33,700 nucleotides of DNA from Candidatus Gastranaerophilales bacterium (GTDB taxonomy: Bacteria > Cyanobacteriota > Vampirovibrionia > Gastranaerophilales > Gastranaerophilaceae), in contig CAJOOM010000138.1 of NCBI GenBank assembly GCA_905236775.1, positions 1 to 33,700 of the forward strand, given 5' to 3'. Below are positions 15,295-23,025 of the stretch, piece after piece. Numbering within the stretch: the first letter of the stretch is position 1; every line of letters starts with the position of its first letter. The notes under the pieces were generated by a model that ran no database searches, was not told the DNA's origin, and was given only the letters and a program-made list of their open reading frames with translations. The position numbers and the translations under genes are program-made.

Positions 15295-15607
15295 TTTCCT
15301 TTTCCTTTATTTAATGGTTTATTTTTTCTTACATCATATTATAACACTTGTAAAAATAAAATTTGCTAGTGGGGAGAAAATAAAATTTAGAGTGAAAAAT
15401 GGTTTTTTAAAAAAAGAGAAAAAGGCACTAAGGCATTTTCTCTCCGTTGGAGAGATTATTGGTGCAAGACTTGTTAGCTTGTTAGTTCTGTTAAAATTTT
15501 TCTTAGATACTAATGGGTTTTAAATGGAGTATTATGCTTAAAGATTTATGGTATAATTTAAGAGCATAAGATGATTTAATTGGATTAAAAACAGATTAGG
15601 AGAGGTT
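15295..15607. other. 313-base intergenic region with overlapping hairpins
   Basis: No credible gene: the plus frame open across 15269-15523 starts inside the opposite gene and codes for low-complexity sequence. On the plus strand two hairpins compete. AGAGAAAA (15415-15422) can pair with TTTTCTCT (15436-15443), and CTCTCC (15440-15445) with GGAGAG (15449-15454) over a GTT loop; they share 15440-15443. No T-run follows either. The pdxJ promoter is further right. Confidence 0.5.
15549..15557 (+). promoter_or_regulatory. Extended -10 promoter of pdxJ
   Basis: TGG-TATAAT at 15549-15557, about 50 bases before the pdxJ start codon. No strong -35, as expected for an extended -10 promoter. Confidence 0.55.
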
Positions 15608-16324
15608 ATGTTACTAGGTGTAAATATAGATCACGTAGCTACTTTAAGAAATGCAAGAGGAGGAAATGAACCTGACGTCTTGACTGCGGTCAGAATTTGT
15701 AAAGACTGTCAGGTAGCTTCAATAACAACTCATTTGAGAGAGGACAGACGTCATATAAAAGATGCTGATGTTGAAGCAATAAGGATGATTCCTCATGTAA
15801 GATTGAATTTAGAGATGGCAATGACAAAAGAAATGCAAAAGTTTGCGCTCAAAATCAGACCGCATGCAGTTTGTATAGTACCTGAAAAGAGGCAGGAGCT
15901 TACTACGGAGGGAGGTCTTGATGTTGCAGGACAGCTAAAGTGGGCGATAGAATTTACAAAACCTCTCATAGATAAAGGTATAGAAGTAAGTTTCTTTATT
16001 GACCCAGATGTTCATCAAATATCAGCTGTTTCTAAGACGGGTGCTCCGTTTATAGAACTTCATACAGGAAGATATTCTAATACTTTTGGAACTCCGGATG
16101 AAGAAAAAGCTTTTGATGATTTAAAAGGAGCTGCAGTATTTGCTCAGAACTTTGGTTTAAAAGTTAATGCCGGACACGGTTTAAATTATGATAATGTTTA
16201 CAGAATGCACGAGATACCGGGACTAGTAGAATTAAATATAGGACATTCAATCATATCTAGAGCTGTTTTTGTCGGATTGGAAAAAGCTGTTAAAGAAATG
16301 AAAGCATTGTGTGAGGGAGTATAG
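15608..16324 (+). CDS. pdxJ: Pyridoxine 5'-phosphate synthase
   Basis: 238 residues, full length, AGGAGAGG 7 bases before the ATG. It condenses 1-deoxyxylulose 5-phosphate with 3-amino-2-oxopropyl phosphate to pyridoxine 5'-phosphate, the last ring-forming step of the DXP-dependent vitamin B6 route. Typical segments are LGVNIDHVATLRNARGG, TTHLREDRRHI, NLEMA, CIVPEKRQELTTEGGLDV, SFFIDPD, IELHTGRYS, VNAGHGLNYDN and ELNIGHSIISRA. The PLP product would serve GcvP and other enzymes. Its presence implies a DXP-type B6 pathway rather than PdxS/PdxT. It is transcribed alone; the hairpin at 16326-16427 follows its stop directly. Confidence 0.97.
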   Translation: MLLGVNIDHVATLRNARGGNEPDVLTAVRICKDCQVASITTHLREDRRHIKDADVEAIRMIPHVRLNLEMAMTKEMQKFALKIRPHAVCIVPEKRQELTTEGGLDVAGQLKWAIEFTKPLIDKGIEVSFFIDPDVHQISAVSKTGAPFIELHTGRYSNTFGTPDEEKAFDDLKGAAVFAQNFGLKVNAGHGLNYDNVYRMHEIPGLVELNIGHSIISRAVFVGLEKAVKEMKALCEGV

Positions 16325-16325
16325 A

Positions 16326-16427
16326 CCCCTCACCCCTAACCCCTCTGTCTTGACTTGCTCGCATTAAACGGATATCGCAACCGCTTTCATCCTCTGCTCG
16401 CAAGTCGTTCCCACAAGGGGCGAGGGG
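16326..16427. repeat. REP-like hairpin element with an inner inverted repeat
   Basis: CCCCTC (16326-16331) and CCCCT (16340-16344) can pair with AGGGG (16416-16420) and GAGGGG (16422-16427). Inside, GACTTGC (16352-16358) pairs with GCAAGTC (16400-16406). The G+C content is much above the neighbourhood. The outer parts resemble a widespread CCCTCACCCC/GGGGAGAGGGG intergenic repeat, here split by a central segment. Confidence 0.55.
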
Positions 16428-16528
16428 AAGCGATTATATTTAGGCTACAAACCATACGACTTTCACACAAAAGCGAGAAGAGGATAGGTAACATAAATTT
16501 ATTAACCCAACAAAATAAGGATAAAAAA

Positions 16529-16864
16529 ATGAAATCAAAAGAAGAAGTTGTAAAAGAAATGCAATTAGTTGTTGAGCAGATGAGACTTGATGATATAGAA
16601 GAGAATCCCGACTGTGAACACGAATTTTTTACTTGTGATGCTTGTGGGGAAACAAAAAATTTAGCTGGTTCAGTGTTATATGGGCACCATAGACTTTGTA
16701 ACGATTGTGTATTGCTTGCAGAAGTAGGTTTTGAGCTAGGACAGATTAAAGATATTCACCAACTAATTGATGCTATGGAAGATAAACGTTTAGAGGCTGA
16801 TTGCGAATTTATTAAAGAAGATGAAAAACGTCAGCAGGCAATCGATAATGCAGAATTAAATTAG
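16529..16864 (+). CDS. Small protein with a four-cysteine (zinc-ribbon-like) motif
   Basis: 111 residues from the ATG at 16529, with AAGGA 8 bases before it. The frame is open back to 16355 but that part runs through the hairpin element. Helix 1-22 is followed by Cys36-x2-Cys39 (TCDACGE) and Cys57-x2-Cys60 (LCNDC), a spacing suited to one zinc ion. A helical acidic C-terminus (about 62-105) ends in KRQQAIDNAELN. It may bind protein or nucleic acid; the family is not recognised. Its likely promoter is inside or after the repeat element. Convergent with the amidohydrolase gene. Confidence 0.7.
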   Translation: MKSKEEVVKEMQLVVEQMRLDDIEENPDCEHEFFTCDACGETKNLAGSVLYGHHRLCNDCVLLAEVGFELGQIKDIHQLIDAMEDKRLEADCEFIKEDEKRQQAIDNAELN

Positions 16865-16887
16865 GGATATATTATATTAATTTAGTC

Positions 16888-17367
16888 TTAGTTTCCCAGA
16901 AAATTTAACAATCTCTCTAACACTGCTTGAACAAACCATTCTTTCATTTCTATTCTTTGAATTTCAGGGTGCATGTTTATCTGGAAAGTAACGGCCTTAT
17001 CTTTTGTGCAAATTGTAGAATACATGAGTCCAACCGGTTTCTCTATCGTTCCTCCGGTTGGTCCTGCAATACCTGTTGTAGAAATACAAATATCAGCATT
17101 TGTTAAATTATATAAACCGGAAGCCATTTCATAGGCACATTCTTCACTTACAGCACCAAAATTTTCAAGTGTTTCATTTCTTACACCAAGCATTTTATGC
17201 TTAGCTTCGTTAGAATATGTGACCAGATTTAAGTGTATAAATGCAGAACTTCCGCTTACATCTGTGAACTTAGAGCTTAATAAACCTCCGGTACAAGATT
17301 CTACTGTTGCAATGGTAAGTTTTCTATCTATCAATATTTTTGCGATTTCTTCTATGGTTGTTGTCAT
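16888..17367 (-). CDS. pncC: CinA C-terminal-type NMN amidohydrolase (PncC-like)
   Basis: 159 residues from the ATG at 17367, chosen because GAGG lies 7 bases before it; earlier in-frame ATG 17379 and TTG 17385 precede or overlap that site. This is the stand-alone C-terminal CinA domain, which deamidates nicotinamide mononucleotide in pyridine-nucleotide recycling. Seen are TIATVESCTGGLLSSKFTDVSGSS (key: Ser of ESCTGG), the VTYSNEAKHKMLGV segment with conserved Tyr and Lys, GAVSEECAYEMA, and TTGIAGPTGGT near residue 105. The N-terminal molybdopterin-like domain of full CinA is absent, as in PncC. It starts 14 bases after the stop of the exported protein gene, so the two are probably co-transcribed. 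Confidence 0.9.
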   Translation of the reverse strand: MTTTIEEIAKILIDRKLTIATVESCTGGLLSSKFTDVSGSSAFIHLNLVTYSNEAKHKMLGVRNETLENFGAVSEECAYEMASGLYNLTNADICISTTGIAGPTGGTIEKPVGLMYSTICTKDKAVTFQINMHPEIQRIEMKEWFVQAVLERLLNFLGN

Positions 17368-17381
17368 ATATAACCTCATTC

Positions 17382-17981
17382 TCAATACGTTGTTCTTGTA
17401 AGAATTATTCTATTTTTGGTATTGTATAATTTATGTTTATACCAAACACCCTCGAATTCTCCGTTAGGTTTAAATAAGTATTGGCAGTCTTTAGATGCAT
17501 AATATATAGCGCTAACAGGTTTTCCGGATATTCTGTACTGTATTGCGCTATATGGATAATCAGGGAAATACCCATCTATAAAATCAATGTATCTGAGATT
17601 CCCTGCAGCATCATAATAAAAAGCTGTAGATAAGTCTCTTTTATCTTGTAATCCATACATATAAAGGTATGGCATTTTTTTGTAGAAAAATGCAGATATA
17701 AAATTTCCGTTAAATTCTTTTAATCCTTCAGAAGCAGCTTTGTAATTCTCTATATAATTTTTATCTTTTAATTTGTCGTAAAAAAGCTTTTTTAAGTCTT
17801 TGCGATTTTCAAGTTTTGCTTTAAAAATAATATCCCTGACTTCTTGAATCATTTCTTCTTTTGCTAGTTCATCTTTATCTATCCAGTCATACTGAACATT
17901 TCCGACTAAAATATTATCTAAATCTGCAAAAACACATAGCGGAAATAATAAACAAAAAGTTAAAAACATTTTTTTTAGCAT
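17382..17981 (-). CDS. Exported hypothetical protein
   Basis: 199 residues, AGGAG ribosome site. Signal peptide 1-19 (MLKK, hydrophobic core with two Cys, VFA cleavage). Residues 25-95 are helical and charged. Residues 95-185 are beta-rich, with repeated aromatic turns (FYYDAAGNLRYIDF, YSAIQYRISGKPVSAIYY, YLFKPNGEFEGVW) resembling MORN/YD-like strand pairs. It probably acts in the periplasm or outer membrane; the family is unknown. It is followed by the PncC-like gene 14 bases on. Confidence 0.75.
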   Translation of the reverse strand: MLKKMFLTFCLLFPLCVFADLDNILVGNVQYDWIDKDELAKEEMIQEVRDIIFKAKLENRKDLKKLFYDKLKDKNYIENYKAASEGLKEFNGNFISAFFYKKMPYLYMYGLQDKRDLSTAFYYDAAGNLRYIDFIDGYFPDYPYSAIQYRISGKPVSAIYYASKDCQYLFKPNGEFEGVWYKHKLYNTKNRIILTRTTY

Positions 17982-18061
17982 AAAACACTCCTAAATAAAG
18001 TATATCACAGGAGAATTTGAACTAATAGGAGCTTGCGGAAAATTTAAAAATTTTTAATAAC

Positions 18062-18092
18062 AAAAAAGGTGAAATTTATTAATTTCACCTTT
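18062..18092 (-). terminator. Rho-independent terminator of the 101-residue gene
   Basis: AAAGGTGAAATT (18065-18076) and AATTTCACCTTT (18081-18092) form a perfect 12-bp stem with a 4-base loop. On the minus strand it is followed by a T-run. It ends the gene at 18132-18437. Confidence 0.85.
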
Positions 18093-18131
18093 ACACCTTA
18101 TAAATTTATTGCTCTTACTTATTTTGACAGG

Positions 18132-18437
18132 CTATGATTTTGCAGTACCTGCTCCGTTTTTATCTTTGATTTTGTACTGCTCTTCTTTTTCTTTTTCTTT
18201 GTCTTTTTCATTCTTAGTTTCTTGTTCTTCTACAAACATAGTCGCAAATTGAGCATATAAATCTTTATCGTCTAGAATTTCATCTATTTCTATATAGTTG
18301 TTATCATTTTCATTGATTTCTTCAACTTTATTGCGGTTTATATCAAAATGGTTTGCTCTGTTTAAGGCAATTTTATCTCCGCCTATTGTTTTTGATATAA
18401 AGTTTTTTAAAACATTTGCGCTAATATGTGCTGACAT
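18132..18437 (-). CDS. Small charged hypothetical protein
   Basis: 101 residues, AAGGAG 5 bases before the ATG at 18437, with its own terminator downstream. The N-terminal 25 residues (MSAHISANVLKNFISKTIGG) could be an amphipathic helix. Residues 30-55 are Asn/Glu/Asp-rich. The C-terminal 35 residues are almost all Lys, Glu and Asp and must be disordered or a single charged helix. No known domain. The region upstream contains TTTATATAT preceded at the same distance by GAAATT, a partial echo of the control region of the 78-residue paralogs. Confidence 0.7.
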   Translation of the reverse strand: MSAHISANVLKNFISKTIGGDKIALNRANHFDINRNKVEEINENDNNYIEIDEILDDKDLYAQFATMFVEEQETKNEKDKEKEKEEQYKIKDKNGAGTAKS

Positions 18438-18567
18438 ATATTGTCTCCTTAAATTTTCATCTTACAAATATATAAAGTATTTAAAATATATCGAATTTCA
18501 ATTTAAACTAAAATATTTACATAACTTAACATGTTTGCTTACGGTCTCGTGCGATTTAACATTCTAT

Positions 18568-18583
18568 GAGAATTAAAATTCTC
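18568..18583. promoter_or_regulatory. Inverted repeat GAGAATT-AA-AATTCTC
   Basis: A perfect 7-base dyad with a 2-base centre, just before the rseP promoter and between divergent genes. A plausible operator for rseP. Confidence 0.4.
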
Positions 18584-18607
18584 TATAACCTTGATAACGG
18601 ATGTTTG

Positions 18608-18616
18608 TGGTAAAAT
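18608..18616 (+). promoter_or_regulatory. Extended -10 promoter of rseP
   Basis: TGG-TAAAAT, 28 bases before the start codon at 18645. The only -35-like sequence (TTGATA, 18591-18596) is too close, so recognition probably rests on the extended -10. Confidence 0.45.
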
Positions 18617-18644
18617 ACTAACTATAACAAAGAGGGAGAATTAT

Positions 18645-20006
18645 ATGTCAATTTTAATAATGATACTTTTATTGAGTTTACTTATATTGGTTCATGAGGC
18701 AGGACATTTTGTAGCAGCAAGGGCTTTTGGAATAAGAGTCGATAAGTTTGGATTTGGACTGCCTGTTGGACCGACTTTGTATAAAACAAAAATTGGAGAT
18801 GTAGAAGTTTTAGTACATGCTATGCTTTTGGGTGGATATGTATCTTTTCCGGATGATGAAAAAGAATGTGATTTACCTAAAGATTCTCCGGAAAGGTTTG
18901 TAAATAAGCCGGCATGGCAAAGGGCAATAGTAGTATCAGCCGGAGTTATAGCCAATGTAATTTGTGCGATTGCACTTGTAATGATTGTAGCTATTTTTTC
19001 CGGAAAACTGCCATCTGGAGAGTACGAAGTATTTATTGGTGAAATAAATGCTCCAAAAGAGGCAAGTATTTGGCAATCCGGATTGCAAACAGGAGATAAA
19101 GTAATAAAGGCAAACGGATGTGACATAAAAAATGCTTATGCACTTGTTACTATTGTTAAAAATAGTGCTAAAAATAACGGTTTTATTGTACCGGAAATTG
19201 TAGAAAAAAATTATAAGACCTTAAAAAATCTTAACCCAGGATTTGTAAAGGAAGAAGAGATTCCGGCAGATCTTGCAATCAGATTGCCGGAGGTTATAAA
19301 CAGAGAAACAATTACAATGGACGAGTACGCAGCTAAAGGAGCTAAATATTTTAAACCAAAAGGCGAAAAGATAGAAGAAAAATTAACTGAACTATCAAAG
19401 AGTTTGGTGGGTAAAAAGATTTATATATCTGATGGTAAATATTCGCTTGCAGATATTGCCAAAGCATTGTCTAACGGTATTCATCCTGTAAATCTTGTGG
19501 TAGAGCGTAATGGTAAACCTATAGAACTGGCTCCAATTTACCCTGATGAAAACGGTGTTATAGGAGTCGGACTTTCTACTAAACAGACTATGATAGAAAC
19601 CAAAAGCCCTATTTCAGTCGTAAAAGAAAGTTGTGTTTATCTTTGGGATAATACATACATCATGATGTATTCATTGGGACAATTATTTACCGGAAATATT
19701 CCGCTAAAAGATATGCACGGAGTTGTTGCTATTACAAAAATAGGCGGAGACATGATTAATAAAAGCGGTACAAGTTCAGGAATATTACTTGCTGCTTTAA
19801 TCTCTATGAACCTCGCTATTTTAAATATTCTTCCTATTCCGGCACTTGACGGAGGACACTTAATGTTTTTAACAATAGAAAAAATTATAGGTAGACCTGT
19901 TGATGAAAAAGTAATAGAGGTTATATCAACAATATTTTTCTCGTTGCTTATTATTTTAATGATTGTTGTTGTATTTAATGATATTACACTCATAGTAAGA
20001 AAATAA
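18645..20006 (+). CDS. rseP: RseP/MmpA-type site-2 zinc metalloprotease
   Basis: 453 residues; the ATG at 18645 follows GAGGGAG, and the longer frame from 18591 lacks a site. An M50 intramembrane protease that cuts membrane anti-sigma or regulatory proteins. Helix 1 carries the zinc motif HEAGH (17-21). The third ligand segment is LNILPIPALDGGH (Asp near residue 402), followed by the last helix. The PDZ domain looks split: its first part (about 125-175, GLQTGDKVIKANG) and last part (about 270-310, VNLVVERNGKPIEL) are separated by roughly 95 extra residues. It is upstream of pheT by 57 bases. Confidence 0.93.
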   Translation: MSILIMILLLSLLILVHEAGHFVAARAFGIRVDKFGFGLPVGPTLYKTKIGDVEVLVHAMLLGGYVSFPDDEKECDLPKDSPERFVNKPAWQRAIVVSAGVIANVICAIALVMIVAIFSGKLPSGEYEVFIGEINAPKEASIWQSGLQTGDKVIKANGCDIKNAYALVTIVKNSAKNNGFIVPEIVEKNYKTLKNLNPGFVKEEEIPADLAIRLPEVINRETITMDEYAAKGAKYFKPKGEKIEEKLTELSKSLVGKKIYISDGKYSLADIAKALSNGIHPVNLVVERNGKPIELAPIYPDENGVIGVGLSTKQTMIETKSPISVVKESCVYLWDNTYIMMYSLGQLFTGNIPLKDMHGVVAITKIGGDMINKSGTSSGILLAALISMNLAILNILPIPALDGGHLMFLTIEKIIGRPVDEKVIEVISTIFFSLLIILMIVVVFNDITLIVRK

Positions 20007-20063
20007 AATATATTTTTCCTATCTTTGTAATATAATTAAAGAAAATAGAAAGGTAGTTAACAA

Positions 20064-22541
20064 ATGCAAGTTTCATTAAACTGGTTAAATGAATTAGTTG
20101 ATTTAAAGGATATAAGTGTCGAACAAATTGCTCATGAGCTTACAATGAGCGGTCTAGAGGTTGAAGAGATTGAAGAGGTTAAACCTCAATTTACAAATAT
20201 AATAACTGCAAAAATTGAAAAGATAGAAGCGCACCCAAATTCTGACAGATTACACCTTGTAACAGTAAATACAGGTAAAGACTTAAGAACAGTTGTTTGC
20301 GGAGGACAGAATATTGAGGTTGGACAGGTTATTCCGTACGCATCTGTCGGAAGTAAAGTTTTAGACAGAAAAACAGGCGAACAATTCGAGCTTACTCCTG
20401 CCGTAATCAGAGGGGTTGAATCTCAGGGTATGCTTTGTTCAGATGATGAGCTTGGTGTTGCAGACAGAAATTATCAAGAAGAAGACGGAATTTTAATCCT
20501 GAACAGAATTTTCCCGAATGTCGGCTTAGGTTTGAATGTAGAAGATGTTTTAGGATTTGAAAAAGATTATATTTTGCATACTGCACCCACTGCTAACAGA
20601 GGTGATCAAATGTCTGTTATCGGTATCGCAAGAGAGCTTAGCGCATTATTTGACAGAGCAATGAAGGTCGCAGACATCAATGTTGAAGAAAAGAAAACGA
20701 ACGACTTTAGAGTAGAAATCAAAGATAATGATGTTTGTAAATATTATTCAGTCGGTTTACTAAAAGGAATAAATATAAAACCCTCACCGGATTGGATGCA
20801 AAAAAGACTTCTTGCCTCAGGTATTAGAGCAATCAATAACGTTGTGGATATTACAAACTACGTAATGCTTGAATACGGAACTCCGCTTCACGCGTTTGAT
20901 TTTGATAAATTAAACGGTTATTTATGCGTAAGAAGAGCTGAAGAAGGCGAAAAAATAGTTACGTTAGATGAAGTTGAAAGAACAATGACAAGAGACACAG
21001 TTGTAATAGCGACAGAAAAAGAACCTGTATGCTTAGGCGGTGTTTTTGGCGGTCACAATTCTGAAATCGATGAAAACTCTAAAAATTTGGCGCTTGAAGC
21101 AGCATACTTTACTGCTCAATCAAACAGAAAAAGCTCTCGAAGTGTAGGGTATAAATCAGACGCTTGCGCAAGATACGAAAGAGGAATTGATATCAAAGCC
21201 GTTCATAAAGGTCTAATGAGAGCGGTTGAACTTCTTATAAAATATGCCGATGCTAAATTTGAAGGGTATGTAGAGACAGGAAATAACAACCCTGAACCTA
21301 TTACAATAACTTTAAGATTTCCTCAAATCAAAAGAATATTAGGTTGTGATATAGATTCAGAAAAAGCTTTAACTATTTTGGAAAGACTTGGCTTTACAAT
21401 TTTAGGCAAAAATGAAATGGCTTGCAGAGTTGAAGTTCCGTCTTTCCGTGCTGATGATGTAACAAGAGAGGTTGATTTGATTGAAGAGATTGCACGTATT
21501 AACGGCTATGACCAAATCACACCAACTCTTCCTGCTAGAGCCGGCACGGCAGAAATCTCAACTGCTGAAAAAGTTATGGCACGTGTTCACGATTTGATGA
21601 GAAGTGCAGGACTAAATGAACTTCAAACATCTTCTCTTATTGGAGAACCTCTTCTTAAGCAGTTCAACATGACTTTTGATAAAGAAAAAGCAATATACGT
21701 TGAAAATCCTGCTTCAGAAGATTGCACAATGCTTAGACAAACGCTTATGGCAAGCTTGTTACAATGTATGAAATACAACTATGATAACGGTCAAAAAGAT
21801 TTCTGGGGATATGAAATCGGAAGAAGTTACCTAAAAATTGGTGAGACAGATGAAAAGAATTCAGGCGTAAAAGAAACACTTACTCTTGCAGGTGTTATCA
21901 CAGGAAGTATTCAAAACTCTTTATGGCAAACAACCGGAGAAGTAGACTTTTATACAGTAAAAGGTATTATTGATAAGTTATTAGAAGAATTAGGATTAAC
22001 AAGAAGAATCAAGTTTACTCTTCTTGCAGAATCTCCTATTGCCGAATCACACGGTTGCTTACACCCATATAAAACAGCCGTTTTAACTCTTTTAGGCAAA
22101 CAGCCTGCTGTTGTTGGCTACTACGGCGAAGTTCATCCTGAAGTAAGGGGTAAATTAAAATTAAATCAAAATGCTTTCTTATTTAAGCTTGATTTGAATA
22201 TGATAATCGAAGCATATAATGAATCAGTTGTAAGATTCAAAAAGCTTCCTCAATTCCCCGAAGTCCAAAGAGATTTGGCGGTAATTGTACCTGCAAAAAC
22301 AACTTGGGACGAGCTTGAAAAAATCGTTAAAAAAGGTGTTAATAATAACGTATTTAACGGTTGTGAAGTATTTGACGTTTACCAAGGCGAACATGTTCAA
22401 GAAGGATTCAAGTCCGTTGCGTTCAGAATAAAAATGCAAGATGCTCATGCAACAATGACTGATGATTTAATAGAAGTTCAAATGGCAAATGTTAGGGCAA
22501 CTTTAAAGAAAGCTTTACCAGAATTGTCATTTAGGGAATAA
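20064..22541 (+). CDS. pheT: Phenylalanyl-tRNA synthetase beta subunit
   Basis: 825 residues, full length, GAAAGG ribosome site. With PheS it charges tRNA(Phe). In order: the start MQVSLNWLNELVDL, an EMAP-like tRNA-binding domain (about 40-150, HPNSDRLHLVTVNTG, VVCGGQN), B3/B4 editing domain (LEYGTPLHAFDFDKL, CLGGVFGG, SDACARYERGID), B5 domain (about 405-480, VEVPSFRADDVTREVDLIEE), the catalytic-like core, and a C-terminal FDX-ACB anticodon domain (FPEVQRDLAVIV to the end). pheS is not adjacent; unlinked pheS and pheT are also common in cyanobacteria. The genes downstream are close enough to be in one transcript. Confidence 0.97.
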   Translation: MQVSLNWLNELVDLKDISVEQIAHELTMSGLEVEEIEEVKPQFTNIITAKIEKIEAHPNSDRLHLVTVNTGKDLRTVVCGGQNIEVGQVIPYASVGSKVLDRKTGEQFELTPAVIRGVESQGMLCSDDELGVADRNYQEEDGILILNRIFPNVGLGLNVEDVLGFEKDYILHTAPTANRGDQMSVIGIARELSALFDRAMKVADINVEEKKTNDFRVEIKDNDVCKYYSVGLLKGINIKPSPDWMQKRLLASGIRAINNVVDITNYVMLEYGTPLHAFDFDKLNGYLCVRRAEEGEKIVTLDEVERTMTRDTVVIATEKEPVCLGGVFGGHNSEIDENSKNLALEAAYFTAQSNRKSSRSVGYKSDACARYERGIDIKAVHKGLMRAVELLIKYADAKFEGYVETGNNNPEPITITLRFPQIKRILGCDIDSEKALTILERLGFTILGKNEMACRVEVPSFRADDVTREVDLIEEIARINGYDQITPTLPARAGTAEISTAEKVMARVHDLMRSAGLNELQTSSLIGEPLLKQFNMTFDKEKAIYVENPASEDCTMLRQTLMASLLQCMKYNYDNGQKDFWGYEIGRSYLKIGETDEKNSGVKETLTLAGVITGSIQNSLWQTTGEVDFYTVKGIIDKLLEELGLTRRIKFTLLAESPIAESHGCLHPYKTAVLTLLGKQPAVVGYYGEVHPEVRGKLKLNQNAFLFKLDLNMIIEAYNESVVRFKKLPQFPEVQRDLAVIVPAKTTWDELEKIVKKGVNNNVFNGCEVFDVYQGEHVQEGFKSVAFRIKMQDAHATMTDDLIEVQMANVRATLKKALPELSFRE

Positions 22542-22580
22542 GGATAAATTAATAAATTAAAAAAAGGAGATATGTGTATT

Positions 22581-23024
22581 ATGCCAATCAATGTTAGACA
22601 AATTAATACAGCAGAATCGTTAACTGCCGTAAAAAAAATTAAATCTGCTGTAAAAAAGGAAGGTTTAGGATTATCTTTTGATATTCCGAAAGAATTCGCT
22701 GAAAAAAGAAAATATATGCAAAGTGATGAGTTTATAAAAGATGAACACAATGCTAAAATGTTTGATTTGTTTGAAAAACTTGGAGAACTTAGAGAAAAAA
22801 TCGGAGAAGAAATTGCAGAAAGAAATAAAAATGCAAAAGATGAAATTGTGCAAGGTATAAATGGATTTTCGAGAATAAAAAAATATCTTGATATAAATAA
22901 CGAAATGAATTTTTCTAAACAGCAATCTTTCCATACTCCATTAGAGAATGAATATAATATTTTAAGACGTTACAAAATTGGCAATCTTGCCAGAATTGCC
23001 AAAAACAATCTTGGTTTAAAATAA
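22581..23024 (+). CDS. Hypothetical helical protein in the pheT-glycosyltransferase gene string
   Basis: 147 residues from the ATG at 22581. AAGGAG is 10 bases before it; the in-frame ATG at 22572 is only 1-2 bases from that site and is less likely. It is all-helical: Lys/Glu-rich helices around 15-45, a leucine/glutamate helix (about 58-90, MFDLFEKLGELREKIGEEIA), and a basic C-terminus (YKIGNLARIAKNNLGLK). No signal peptide or membrane segment. It ends one base before the next gene, a GT9 glycosyltransferase, so they are co-translated. Function unknown. Confidence 0.7.
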   Translation: MPINVRQINTAESLTAVKKIKSAVKKEGLGLSFDIPKEFAEKRKYMQSDEFIKDEHNAKMFDLFEKLGELREKIGEEIAERNKNAKDEIVQGINGFSRIKKYLDINNEMNFSKQQSFHTPLENEYNILRRYKIGNLARIAKNNLGLK

Positions 23025-23025
23025 A

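Noticed and set aside
15269-15523. 84-residue plus-strand reading frame
   Set aside because: It starts inside the opposite-strand gene, has no ribosome site, and its sequence is low-complexity Phe/Leu/Lys translation of AT-rich spacer DNA.
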